Of a stretch of 51,752 bases of DNA, positions 42,856 to 50,823 are shown in pieces. The stretch spans positions 1 to 51,752 of the forward strand of contig CAMDBM010000021.1 of NCBI GenBank assembly GCA_945889085.1. Direction: 5' to 3'. The position numbers were made by a program, and so were the translations under genes. Origin of the DNA: WLJO01 sp945889085 (GTDB lineage Bacteria > Actinomycetota > Acidimicrobiia > Acidimicrobiales > Ilumatobacteraceae). Below the pieces are notes generated by a model that had not been told where the DNA came from, searched no databases, and worked only from the letters and a program-made list of their open reading frames with translations. Each line of letters begins with the position of its first letter. The first letter of the stretch is position 1.

Positions 42856-43944
42856 ATGGCCGGAACCGTGCTCATCGCCGGTGCAAGCGGACTCGTCGGC
42901 GCTGCCGCCGTCGAAAAGTTCCTCAACGAAGGGTGGGACGTGATTGCTGCCTCCCGCCGCAAGCCCGAAGTGGAATCCACTCGTCCCTTCACCCACCTCG
43001 CCCTCGACCTGCAGGATGCTGCAGCGTGCACCGCAGCAGCCAAGGGCCTCGGCAACATCACGCACGTGATCTACACCGCAGTGTTTGAACTTCCCGGCCT
43101 CGTGCCGGGCTGGAGCGAGCAGCACCAGATGGACACCAACCTGCAGATGCTCAAGAACCTCCTCGAGCCGCTCACCGCAGCAGCCAAGGGTCTCCAGCAC
43201 GTGAGCCTGCTGCAGGGCACCAAGGCCTATGGCGTGCACCTCAAGCCGATGCGTGTGCCGGGCCGTGAGCGTCAGCCCCGCGACAACCACAAGAACTTCT
43301 ACTGGCTGCAGGAGGACTACCTCAAGGACTCCTCCAAGAAGAACGGCTACGCGTTCAGCATCTGGCGCCCACAGCTGATCGTCGGCCCGAACCACGGCGT
43401 GGTGATGAACCTCCCGCCGATCATCGGTGCCTACGCAGCCATCTGCAAGGAGCTCGGTCGTCCGTTCGCCTTCCCCGGTGGCGCCAGCTGGGCGTGGGAG
43501 GCCGTCGACACGAACCTCGTTGCCGATGCACTGTTCTGGGGTGCCGAGGCCGAGAATGCCAAGGGTGAGACGTTCAACCTCACCAACGGCGAAGTGTTCA
43601 TGTGGCGTGACATGTGGCCCGCCATGGCAGAGGCACTCGGTGTGGAGGTCGGTCCCGACAACCCCACCAGCCTCGCTGAGTTCCTGCCCGCGAACTCCGA
43701 CGTGTGGGACCGCATCGTCGAGAAGTACGGCCTGCGCAAGATCAAGATGAGCGAGCTTGTCGGTGAGTCGCACCACTACGCAGACTTCTGCTTCGCGTAC
43801 GGTGCTGTGGACACACCGCCGCCGGCATTCGTGAGCACCGTGAAGATCAAGAAGGCCGGGTTCTGCGGTGTTGCTGACACCGAAGAGAACTTCGTTTACT
43901 GGCTGCGCAAGCTGCAGGAGCGCAAGGTCCTTCCGACCTACTGA
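42856..43944 (+). CDS. PRISE-type SDR reductase (progesterone 5-beta-reductase/iridoid synthase-like)
   Basis: 362 residues. NAD(P)-binding GTVLIAGASGLVGAAAVEKF, the catalytic-Lys segment LLQGTKAYGVHLKP and the NFYWLQEDYL motif that replaces the usual YxxxK mark the PRISE class, known for enone reduction. AGGGAG precedes the ATG. A TetR-like operator is upstream and a good terminator downstream, so it is a single regulated transcript; the natural substrate may be an unsaturated ketone or a steroid. Confidence 0.82.
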   Translation: MAGTVLIAGASGLVGAAAVEKFLNEGWDVIAASRRKPEVESTRPFTHLALDLQDAAACTAAAKGLGNITHVIYTAVFELPGLVPGWSEQHQMDTNLQMLKNLLEPLTAAAKGLQHVSLLQGTKAYGVHLKPMRVPGRERQPRDNHKNFYWLQEDYLKDSSKKNGYAFSIWRPQLIVGPNHGVVMNLPPIIGAYAAICKELGRPFAFPGGASWAWEAVDTNLVADALFWGAEAENAKGETFNLTNGEVFMWRDMWPAMAEALGVEVGPDNPTSLAEFLPANSDVWDRIVEKYGLRKIKMSELVGESHHYADFCFAYGAVDTPPPAFVSTVKIKKAGFCGVADTEENFVYWLRKLQERKVLPTY

Positions 43945-43970
43945 GTCTCCACGTATCTCGGTTGGTCGTT

Positions 43971-44012
43971 CGCCGGCGTGTCGTTCGCGATACGCCGGCG
44001 TTCGACATTTTT
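43971..44012 (+). terminator. Terminator after the PRISE-type reductase gene
   Basis: CGCCGGCGT (43971-43979) pairs with ACGCCGGCG (43992-44000), a perfect 9-bp stem with a 12-nt loop; TTCGACATTTTT follows. In the convergent gap to the dehalogenase-like gene. Confidence 0.65.
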
Positions 44013-44068
44013 GGACCGCCCCGCGTGTCCTCGGTCCCGAAACGTGCGTTGGCCTCAGGGGGTGTGCG

Positions 44069-44755
44069 TCAGCTCCAGCCGCCGTCGTGGCTCACGACCT
44101 GCCCGAAGATGAACGTCGAACTGTCCGAGGCAAGGAACAGTGCCAGTTCCCCGCTCTCCTCGGGCTTGCCGATGCGACCAGCAGGCACCTCGATCGGCAG
44201 GCGCTCCTGGAACTTCGGGTTTGCGAGCGTCTCGGGCGGGTAGTACGCGGGGTTCGCCACGAAGTTCTGCGCGATCGCGTTGAGGCGCACGTTGTGGCGT
44301 GCGAGATCGTGCCCGGCCGATCGCACGAAGGCGAGCTGCGCAGCGCGCGCTGTCACGTACGACACCGTCTGGGGCGACATCCGCCGCAATGGCGACGACG
44401 AGCCGGTTACCACGATCGAGCCACTCTTGCGGGCGATCATCTGGGGGGCCACAGCCCGCACGGTGCGCATGAGCGGGTGCACCATGTGGTCGAAGCCGGC
44501 GAGCCACTCACTGTCCTCGATCTCGACGGTCTTGGCCCGGTACGCCGGGTACTCGAAGTTCGCGATGACCGCATCGAGATGACCGCACCGCTCGATCAGC
44601 GCGTCTGCATCACCCGCACCGAGCAGCGGATCGTCGTCCGCAATCACGTCGGCGCCCTCGCTCCGGAAGAAGCTGGCGATGTCCGGGCCCATGAACGTGT
44701 CTGCGCTGGTGATGAGGATCCGCTTGCCCGAAAGTCGACCTGTCATGGCCGCCAT
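44069..44755 (-). CDS. Halohydrin-dehalogenase-like SDR protein
   Basis: 228 residues from the ATG at 44755 (an ATG at 44746 and a GTG at 44773 are alternatives). Instead of the SDR cofactor glycines it has T16-x4-F21-x-G23, and instead of S-Y-K it has S120-x12-Y133-x3-R137; both are the diagnostic motifs of halohydrin dehalogenases. NPAYYPPETLANPKF resembles their halide-pocket loop. The enzyme class converts vicinal halohydrins to epoxides and opens epoxides with anions, without NAD(P). An ordinary but degenerate SDR remains possible. Upstream it abuts a 65-bp repeat. Confidence 0.75.
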   Translation of the reverse strand: MAAMTGRLSGKRILITSADTFMGPDIASFFRSEGADVIADDDPLLGAGDADALIERCGHLDAVIANFEYPAYRAKTVEIEDSEWLAGFDHMVHPLMRTVRAVAPQMIARKSGSIVVTGSSSPLRRMSPQTVSYVTARAAQLAFVRSAGHDLARHNVRLNAIAQNFVANPAYYPPETLANPKFQERLPIEVPAGRIGKPEESGELALFLASDSSTFIFGQVVSHDGGWS

Positions 44756-44772
44756 GTTGTCACGGCGGCTCA

Positions 44773-44837
44773 CGGTTCTCGGTTTACCTCGGGCGACCCC
44801 TCCGCCCGAGGTAAACCGAGAACTAGGGGGTGGAGGG
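44773..44837. repeat. 65-bp repeat with perfect 21-bp-arm inverted repeat, copy A
   Basis: 44775-44795 is the exact reverse complement of 44803-44823, around a 7-nt loop ACCCCTC. The second copy is exactly 1060 bp away (45833-45897) in the same orientation with one mismatch. The stem ends at the stop codon of the AbiEi-like gene. Confidence 0.9.
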
Positions 44838-45767
44838 TCGGTCGAGGGAGTCAGGCTTCCAACCGGCTTCTTGCAGAGTCCGTTTCAGTACCGAGACGAC
44901 GTAGTTCTCCCGGCGCACCACGTCCGTCCACATGAAGTGAGGCACCCGCCAGCCCGACGCTGCAAGGAGCGCATCGCGCTGGAGCTGGCGATGGAACTGG
45001 TCCTTCTGGGAGTACTTGTACCAACCGTCCACCTCGGCGCCCACGCGCAACTGCGGCCACGCGGCATCGAGGATGTAGCCCTGAACCTCGTGGTGAAAGA
45101 CCGCCGTCGGCAAGCCCCGCCTCGCAATGAGATCGGCAAACCGGACCTCAAGGACGCTGTCGGGAACCTCGTCTCCGAACGACCACTCATCGAGCACCGC
45201 CCGCAATGGGCCGATACCTCGCCGTCCCCGCCGGCCGTGAGTCGAGAGACCCCGCAGGAGCCCGGTACGAGTCACCGTGCCGCTGATGATCATCCGCTCC
45301 ATAGCGGTGCGGAGCAGTCCCGGTGCTGTTGCGCCAAGATCGACAAGTGTCCGCACCGGATTGGTGACACGGATGCCTCGCTGACGTGCCGTGCCTACGT
45401 CGAGCCAATCGCTTGGCCGATGGACAACACAGTCAGCTCGCTGTCGGTAGCCAGTCGAGTCACGCCGTGTGAGCACATCGATCGGACCGGTTGGCAACGA
45501 CTGCAGCCCGCCCCAGAGGAAGGCCGCACTTCCGTGGGAAGCCACCGTCTCGACACCGGTACCCAGTACCGCCGCAAGGATTCGTTGCTCGGCCGTTTGA
45601 GCCGAGCCGACGAGTCGACACAAGGAATCGGCTATCGGTATGAGAGTGCCCTGCTCGATGAGTGCTCGCCACGCCCAGCGGGTCGATGCAGAGGACTCGA
45701 GCTGTGACCGAGTGATGAGGCCGTGTTGTCTGTTGGCAAGCGAGGAGAGTGCTGAGTCGAGTTGCAT
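44823..45767 (-). CDS. AbiEi-like antitoxin-domain/DUF559 endonuclease-like protein
   Basis: 314 residues from the ATG at 45767 (an ATG at 45830 would add 21). The N-terminus LANRQHGLITRSQL is the winged-helix start of AbiEi-type antitoxin proteins. The C-terminus ILDAAWPQLRVGAEVDGW and GWRVPHFMWTDVV matches the DUF559/Vsr-like nuclease fold with D...E-x-D. No AbiEii nucleotidyltransferase toxin is adjacent. It is bracketed by two copies of a 65-bp repeat, a cassette-like arrangement. Confidence 0.75.
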   Translation of the reverse strand: MQLDSALSSLANRQHGLITRSQLESSASTRWAWRALIEQGTLIPIADSLCRLVGSAQTAEQRILAAVLGTGVETVASHGSAAFLWGGLQSLPTGPIDVLTRRDSTGYRQRADCVVHRPSDWLDVGTARQRGIRVTNPVRTLVDLGATAPGLLRTAMERMIISGTVTRTGLLRGLSTHGRRGRRGIGPLRAVLDEWSFGDEVPDSVLEVRFADLIARRGLPTAVFHHEVQGYILDAAWPQLRVGAEVDGWYKYSQKDQFHRQLQRDALLAASGWRVPHFMWTDVVRRENYVVSVLKRTLQEAGWKPDSLDRPSTP

Positions 45768-45832
45768 CAACCTTACTGAGTGCACGAACAGCGCCGAGCG
45801 GAAGAAACGGTTCGACCATGACTCAGCCATCC

Positions 45833-45897
45833 CGGTTCTCGGTTTACCTCGGGCGACCCCTCCGCCCGAGGTAGACCGAGAACTAGGGGGTGGAGGG
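45833..45897. repeat. 65-bp repeat with 21-bp-arm inverted repeat, copy B
   Basis: Same as 44773-44837, with one substitution (GTAGACC for GTAAACC) in the right arm. It lies upstream of the AbiEi-like gene and 31 bp beyond the 3' end of the HDAC-family gene. Confidence 0.9.
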
Positions 45898-45928
45898 AGG
45901 GGTGGGCGCAGCGGGACCAACCGACGGG

Positions 45929-46813
45929 TCAGGCCGCCGCTGCGAACTCCTCGAAGGTGCTGCGGTGCAGCCCAACGAGTTGCTCCATGGTGACATCGCC
46001 CCACGTGTAACCGCCGGCAATCGTCACCACGGTCGGCACGCCTGCGTTAGCCGTCCACTCGGCAACCATCTGCTCCCGCGTGCGCAGCACCGCCGACGAC
46101 ACACCGCTGTTGAACGGGTCCATCCCTGCGTTGTAAAGCACGAAATCCCACGGCCCGAGCCGGGTGGCCCGCTGCAGGGCCCGCTGCACCTTCGGGAGGT
46201 AGTCCTCCGGTGCAGAGAACTCGAGGTCCGACTCCTTGTCGTCATCGGTCGGCCGCCACCAGTCGAACGACGATGTGGACACGTCGATCTGCACGAGATC
46301 GAGGTGACGCGTCATCTCGTAGGTGCCACCACCGCAGTGCGCATCGAGGTCGATGACCAGAATGCGCTGCGCCCCGTGGTCACGGGCACGCTGCGCCGCA
46401 ACGGCCAGGCCGTTGAACGTGCAGTAGCCGCTTCCCGAGGTGCTCGATGCATGGTGCAGGCCGGATGAGAGGCTGCCCGCCCACCGGTCGTCGCCGAGCA
46501 GTACCGCATCGGTGGCAGCAACGAGGCCGGAGTTGTGTGCGACAGCCATCGTGTAGACGCCCTCGTCCCAGGTGAAGCCCTGGGACTCCGCGAGTGCTCG
46601 ATTGTCACCGGTTCGGACTGCCTGCACGTACTCGCGCTGGTGGAGCCTGCGCAGGAGGTCCTCGGTGGCCAATGTCGACGCCGTCGGGTCCGTGATGATT
46701 ACGGACTCGATCGGCCGCTCGAGGACACTCGCAGCGATCGCTGCCGACTTGCGGGTGGTGTCGAAGGCATGCTCGCACGCCGTGTACTGGTTGTTGAAGT
46801 AGAGATTGCTCAT
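45929..46813 (-). CDS. Histone-deacetylase-superfamily hydrolase
   Basis: 294 residues from the ATG at 46813. SSGLHHASS gives the tandem His, LVIDLDAHCGGGTYEM the D-x-D-x-H zinc ligands, YNAGMDPFN the further Asp, and GGYTWG the Tyr; the whole HDAC/acetylpolyamine amidohydrolase site is intact. Last gene of the five-gene ARPP cluster, 4 bp after the ARPP-1 gene. Substrates could be acetylated small molecules or proteins. Confidence 0.85.
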   Translation of the reverse strand: MSNLYFNNQYTACEHAFDTTRKSAAIAASVLERPIESVIITDPTASTLATEDLLRRLHQREYVQAVRTGDNRALAESQGFTWDEGVYTMAVAHNSGLVAATDAVLLGDDRWAGSLSSGLHHASSTSGSGYCTFNGLAVAAQRARDHGAQRILVIDLDAHCGGGTYEMTRHLDLVQIDVSTSSFDWWRPTDDDKESDLEFSAPEDYLPKVQRALQRATRLGPWDFVLYNAGMDPFNSGVSSAVLRTREQMVAEWTANAGVPTVVTIAGGYTWGDVTMEQLVGLHRSTFEEFAAAA

Positions 46814-46817
46814 GGGA

Positions 46818-47717
46818 TCAGGCCGCAACCGTGAAGACGCTTGCGTGCACGAGCACGTCGTCCCACACCAGGGCCTGGCCAACCACACGCTTTGCCGATA
46901 CGTGGTGCTCTCGACCGAGACCGACACCGGGGGCCAGGTCGGCCTTGCTGTCCGCGAACCTGCGGAGGAACTGCAGGGCCTTCGTGGCCGACGGGGTGCC
47001 GCGGGCCTCATCGGGTGCGTCGAACAGGGCCGCCCGCACAACGGCCTCCCACTGGCACGCAAACATGTCCGCGTTCGCGAACACGTCTGCGGCAACCACG
47101 CGCCGGCCGTGACTGATCACGACGCCGCACTGGCCGGGAAGGGGGCCCATACCGATGAGTTCGTCGGCCGCCGCGCCGATCGCATCGTCGCGGTCGAACA
47201 TGCTGTCCGCCGCGATGAACGAGCCGGTGGGGTTGTGCAACGACTTGCGCTCCAACTCGGAACTGATGACGTGCCACACCTCGCTCTGGTCGGAGAACTT
47301 CGTGCCGGAGTGACGGATGCTGTTCAGCACGCCCTCCTCCTTGGCACGACGGACCCGCCGGGAGGCCATCATGCGGCCGCGGCCGAACTCGTGACCGCCG
47401 CTCCAACGGCCCTGCTCCACGCAGGACACCGGGATGTCGATGGTGGCACCGGCCGGCACGAGCACGCTCACATTGAGGGTGCGACTCTGACGGCCGCCCG
47501 TGACGGTTTCGCCCTCCACGAGGAGCACCGGATTGGGGGTGGGGTTGTGGACCTGCAGGGTGGGCACCTCGGCATCGGGCCGCTCGGTGATCTGGACGCC
47601 GACGGACGGGCCGGTGGTGATGACCTGGCCGGTCTGACGGATGAAGACGGGAAACAGGGACACGCCGCTGCGGGTGATGGGGTGTCCGATGGATGCGTGC
47701 TCGAGTGTGATGAGCAT
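46818..47717 (-). CDS. ARPP-1-family (DUF6569-like) protein
   Basis: 299 residues from the ATG at 47717; an ATG at 47792 would add 25. ITLEHASIGHPITRSGVSLFPVFI, VLLVEGETVTGGRQSRTLN, VPAGATIDIPVSCVEQGRW and the tail ARGTPSATKALQFLRRFADS match the ARPP-1 family, whose name refers to association with ADP-ribosylglycohydrolases and rhodanese/phosphatase-superfamily proteins (from memory). Biochemistry unknown. A phosphatase gene directly upstream and a deacetylase downstream agree with that context. Confidence 0.75.
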   Translation of the reverse strand: MLITLEHASIGHPITRSGVSLFPVFIRQTGQVITTGPSVGVQITERPDAEVPTLQVHNPTPNPVLLVEGETVTGGRQSRTLNVSVLVPAGATIDIPVSCVEQGRWSGGHEFGRGRMMASRRVRRAKEEGVLNSIRHSGTKFSDQSEVWHVISSELERKSLHNPTGSFIAADSMFDRDDAIGAAADELIGMGPLPGQCGVVISHGRRVVAADVFANADMFACQWEAVVRAALFDAPDEARGTPSATKALQFLRRFADSKADLAPGVGLGREHHVSAKRVVGQALVWDDVLVHASVFTVAA

Positions 47718-47779
47718 GGTGGGTGGGAGCTCCTTCTGGGAGTGGTTGACGGGTTCTACGGGGATGACGGTGTGACCGT

Positions 47780-47794
47780 CGAGATGTGACATTG
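47780..47794. promoter_or_regulatory. 15-bp element shared by two ARPP-cluster genes, copy 1
   Basis: CGAGATGTGACATTG, identical to 50637-50651. It overlaps the upstream alternative start of the ARPP-1 gene, about 60-75 bp ahead of the preferred start. Confidence 0.4.
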
Positions 47795-47798
47795 GGGG

Positions 47799-48533
47799 TC
47801 AGGAGGCCTTGGCCCGGCTGATGCGACTGATCACCCAGGAGACGTCGACCGCGTTGGCCGACATCCAGTCGCGGACCCTGCGCCGTTCGCGGTGTGCAAC
47901 GGTTTCCGGGGTTCCCTGCGTGCGGTGCCACCAGTCGATTGCGTGCTCTGCGTAGAGGATCCCGGCAATCGGCCGGGCGGCCCGGATTGCCTCAAGGACC
48001 TCGATCGGGTCGTGCCACTGGGACACGAGGATCGCGAAGCCCATGGTGGGGCCGCGGTTGACGCCCATGTGGCAGTGGACCATCACCTTGCGGGTCGGGT
48101 CTGCCAGCAGTTCGTCGGCTGCCTGCACGCCCTGCTCGAACCACGCATCGGGCTGCTCGTAGCCCTCATCGTGTGTGCCGAACCAGTGGTAACGCACGTG
48201 CGGTGCGTTGAGGGCCACGAACCGCTCGTCGCTGCACTCGCCGCGCACGTCGATGATGTCGGTGATGCCGGCATCAACCCAGGCCTGCAACTGCTCGAGG
48301 CCACGCGACGGCCACTCGGTGTTCAGGTCTCCGCTCAGTGCGAGTCGAGCGGTGACCCAGCAGATGCTGCGCCATATACCGGCAGGGTCGAGCACCCCCG
48401 TGACGGGGTTGGTTGTGACATGCCCGGTGCACATCCCGGTGCTCTTAGCGAGCACCCCCGTGACGGGGTTGGTTGCGCGGTGGAGGGGGAGGAAGGTGTT
48501 GGTGCCGGTTGGGAGTGGTGTGTTCGTTGCCAT
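47799..48533 (-). CDS. Dual-specificity-type (rhodanese/Cys phosphatase superfamily) protein phosphatase
   Basis: 244 residues from the ATG at 48533. The domain starts at about residue 60 (WVTARLALSGDL), with DIIDVRGE and the P-loop VMVHCHMGVNRGPT, a CX5R Cys-phosphatase signature. The first 60 residues are low-complexity and contain a duplicated TNPVTGVL encoded by a 27-bp direct repeat, so they may partly be a leader. Acts on phospho-proteins or phosphorylated nucleotides. Second-last partner of the ARPP-1 gene. Confidence 0.8.
   Translation of the reverse strand: MATNTPLPTGTNTFLPLHRATNPVTGVLAKSTGMCTGHVTTNPVTGVLDPAGIWRSICWVTARLALSGDLNTEWPSRGLEQLQAWVDAGITDIIDVRGECSDERFVALNAPHVRYHWFGTHDEGYEQPDAWFEQGVQAADELLADPTRKVMVHCHMGVNRGPTMGFAILVSQWHDPIEVLEAIRAARPIAGILYAEHAIDWWHRTQGTPETVAHRERRRVRDWMSANAVDVSWVISRISRAKAS
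48389..48475. repeat. 27-bp direct repeat, two copies 60 bp apart
   Basis: CGAGCACCCCCGTGACGGGG and the following 7 bp are identical at 48389-48415 and 48449-48475. Each contains a CCCCG-TCA-CGGGG hairpin on the minus strand, near the 5' end of the phosphatase gene. Confidence 0.75.
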
Positions 48534-48583
48534 GGGATAGATCAACGCAACGACACCCCGAACGCGTGATCTGCTCTCGCGGG

Positions 48584-49891
48584 TCAGCGACGTGAGCGAC
48601 GTTCCGACGCCGCCACTCGATCGGTGAGCGTGACGTCGCGGCGTTTGCTCGGCTTGCCTCGGCCCTGCTGCTCGGCGAGCCTCGCTCTCATGTCGTCGCC
48701 GATCTCGCTCCAGATCGCTGCACTCACCCTCCAGAGCTCGCCTGCCGCGCTGGCGGCACCCGTGATCGAGAGGTCGGCTGCGTTCCTTGCGAGACGGATG
48801 GCCTGCTGTGCACGTGCGAAGGCAGACGTGGACACGGGGAGCGGAGTGTCGGTGACCTCGATCTTGAGGTCGTCGGCAGCGAGGCTCGTGGGCACGATGG
48901 CCTCAGCCGTCTGGTCTCCGTCGTACGACCGAACAGGTGCGAGCGCCAGCAGCACGAGTGTGCGTGCGTCGATCACCCGAACCCATGCACCCGCTGCCGG
49001 TCGGTGGAAGTGGACGAACAGCCGACCGCCGCCCAGTAGTTCGACCTGGTAGTCGGCAACCGGCCGTAGGTAGCGCCGCGCCGGAGCGCTGGACACCGAA
49101 CGCATCGGCGGGGCCAGCATTTCGAGTCGGTTCACCTCACGCCCGGGCTCGAAGGCGGGGCTGTTCGCAATCATCGCCTGTCTCGCGCCGGGCATCTGGT
49201 ACCACTCGACCGAGTCGTCATCGTCGTCGACCATGCGCTCGTCGATGAAGCGCGCAACGGCCGCCAACGTGCGGTTGTTCGGAGCAACCTGTCGGCAGTG
49301 CTGCGCCACGGTGCGCGCCAACTGCGGATCCCGTGCCACGAAGTCGCCGAGGTCCGGTTGGGCCACGACGAAGAGGTCGGCCGTTGCCCGGATCGTTGGC
49401 TGCAGCATGCGCCGCAGCCCAGGTACGTGATCGAGGTCTCCACCGGCGACGGTGTGCGCAAGTTCCAGCGATGCCACCGCACGCGTGAGGTACGGCGAGC
49501 GGTCGTCGCGCGACACGGTGTTCAGCAGTGCGAGCTGTCCGAGTTGGCGCGCCGCATAGTTCGAGCCGCGCATGGCGCGCAGCGACGGCAGGTCGTCTTC
49601 GGGTGGCGCGTCAAGTCTGCGCACAGGGGCGTTGGGCGAGTGGTGAAGGGCGAGCAGTTCGGACGCGCGCCCCTCGCCGATGAGCGCCGCGATCACCGAG
49701 CGTCGGGTTGACGGCGCGAAGTCGATCGAGACGAGTTGATCCGGTTCCAGATAGTCCACGGAGATGACGGCGCCGTTGCCGAGTTTCAACTCAGCAACAC
49801 CGGCGGGGCCGGGTGTGGATGCCGTACACGAACGATGTCCGTCCTGATCGACGGACGCGACGAGCCGTTGGTCGAAGATCGGGGGGTTCAT
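48584..49891 (-). CDS. Unknown 435-residue protein of the ARPP-1 cluster
   Basis: Not recognised. The N-terminal about 90 residues look beta-rich (VISVDYLEPDQLVSIDF), a helical middle contains SLELAHTVAGGDLDHV, and a second beta segment (YQVELLGGGRLFVHFHRPAAG) is followed by C-terminal helices and an Arg-rich end. No signal peptide or transmembrane segment. Start overlaps the sigma-like gene stop by 4 nt (ATGA), so the two are co-translated and may form a pair, such as sigma-like factor and partner. Confidence 0.6.
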   Translation of the reverse strand: MNPPIFDQRLVASVDQDGHRSCTASTPGPAGVAELKLGNGAVISVDYLEPDQLVSIDFAPSTRRSVIAALIGEGRASELLALHHSPNAPVRRLDAPPEDDLPSLRAMRGSNYAARQLGQLALLNTVSRDDRSPYLTRAVASLELAHTVAGGDLDHVPGLRRMLQPTIRATADLFVVAQPDLGDFVARDPQLARTVAQHCRQVAPNNRTLAAVARFIDERMVDDDDDSVEWYQMPGARQAMIANSPAFEPGREVNRLEMLAPPMRSVSSAPARRYLRPVADYQVELLGGGRLFVHFHRPAAGAWVRVIDARTLVLLALAPVRSYDGDQTAEAIVPTSLAADDLKIEVTDTPLPVSTSAFARAQQAIRLARNAADLSITGAASAAGELWRVSAAIWSEIGDDMRARLAEQQGRGKPSKRRDVTLTDRVAASERRSRR

Positions 49892-50577
49892 CGTGCACCT
49901 CCGGCCAACATTTCGGCAGCGGCTCGGTTCACGAGGTCAAGGACGCGGTCACCCGTTCGCTTGAGCGCCTGGCGCTGCGCGGCCACCTGTGGACCCGAGG
50001 TGGGGAACAGACCCCGTCGCTTGCCGGCGTACCAGAGCGATGGCCAGAGCAGTGCGCGCACCTTGGCAGCACCGGCCCGGGGCTTGGGTGCAGCGCTGTA
50101 GTCGCAGTCCGGATCCGACCCGACGGTTACGTAGGTGAGGGCGCCCGACACCACCCACGGCTCGTGGCCCGACGCCTCAAACCAGGTGCGGAGGTCGTCG
50201 ATGCCCTCGCCAGCCTGAGCACCGGCGCTCTCGGCGGCGACAGGCTGGAGGTCGTTCAGGGCAACGGGCTTGACCCCCTTCCGGTAGTACAGCCGCTCGT
50301 CGAGATCCTCATCCCGAAAGCCGCGTAGCAGGTCGTTGACAAGGTTCCGGGCGACTGCTCGGCAGTAGGCACCGGCCTGAGCCGCGTCCAGTTCGTCGTG
50401 CGGGCGCTGCACTCGTTCCCAGATCCGGCTTCGGACGTCGGCGAGGATTTCCTTCTCGGGAACCTTGACCCGCTTGCCGTTGAGGAGTCCCTCAGCGAAC
50501 TTGGGGGCCTTCGCCGAGTCGATCCAGGCGTAGGCCGCCTCAGCAAAGTCGCTGCTAGTGGGGTCGGTTGTGGCCAC
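49888..50577 (-). CDS. Sigma-70 region-2-like protein, first gene of the ARPP cluster
   Basis: 229 residues from the GTG at 50577, preceded by GGGAGGAATCGA. ILADVRSRIWERVQRP...AYCRAVARNLVNDLLRG resembles the core-binding helices of sigma-70 region 2. A canonical region 4 helix-turn-helix is not visible; the C-terminal half (WPSLWYAGKRRGLFP) is unfamiliar. It could be an atypical sigma factor, a decoy or an unrelated helical protein. The upstream leader contains the 15-bp element at 50637-50651. Confidence 0.45.
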   Translation of the reverse strand: MATTDPTSSDFAEAAYAWIDSAKAPKFAEGLLNGKRVKVPEKEILADVRSRIWERVQRPHDELDAAQAGAYCRAVARNLVNDLLRGFRDEDLDERLYYRKGVKPVALNDLQPVAAESAGAQAGEGIDDLRTWFEASGHEPWVVSGALTYVTVGSDPDCDYSAAPKPRAGAAKVRALLWPSLWYAGKRRGLFPTSGPQVAAQRQALKRTGDRVLDLVNRAAAEMLAGGAR

Positions 50578-50636
50578 TCGATTCCTCCCGGGAGCGTGTG
50601 TAGAACGGTGCATACCACTGAACGACGGGTCCGTGC

Positions 50637-50651
50637 CGAGATGTGACATTG
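50637..50651. promoter_or_regulatory. 15-bp element shared by two ARPP-cluster genes, copy 2
   Basis: CGAGATGTGACATTG, identical to 47780-47794, 60-75 bp upstream of the sigma-like gene start. The 246-bp gap up to the collagen-like gene also contains GTGGACAAC at about 50771-50779, a DnaA-box near-match. Confidence 0.4.
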
Positions 50652-50823
50652 CCCACTCAGAAGTCAGTGGCTCGGCGTGACGGATGGCGGGTTGTTGAGG
50701 AAGTCTTGACTCAAGTAATCCAATAGTTCGCTACGAAAGCGAGCACAAGAACACTTCTTGTCAGAAAATAGTGGACAACGAGGGAGGGACATCGGTAGTC
50801 TTGAGACGAATTCAGGGGGAATC

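Noticed and set aside
44679..45707. 342-codon plus-strand frame across the AbiEi-like gene
   Set aside because: It starts inside the dehalogenase-like gene, runs through the hairpin repeat and is antisense to a recognisable protein.
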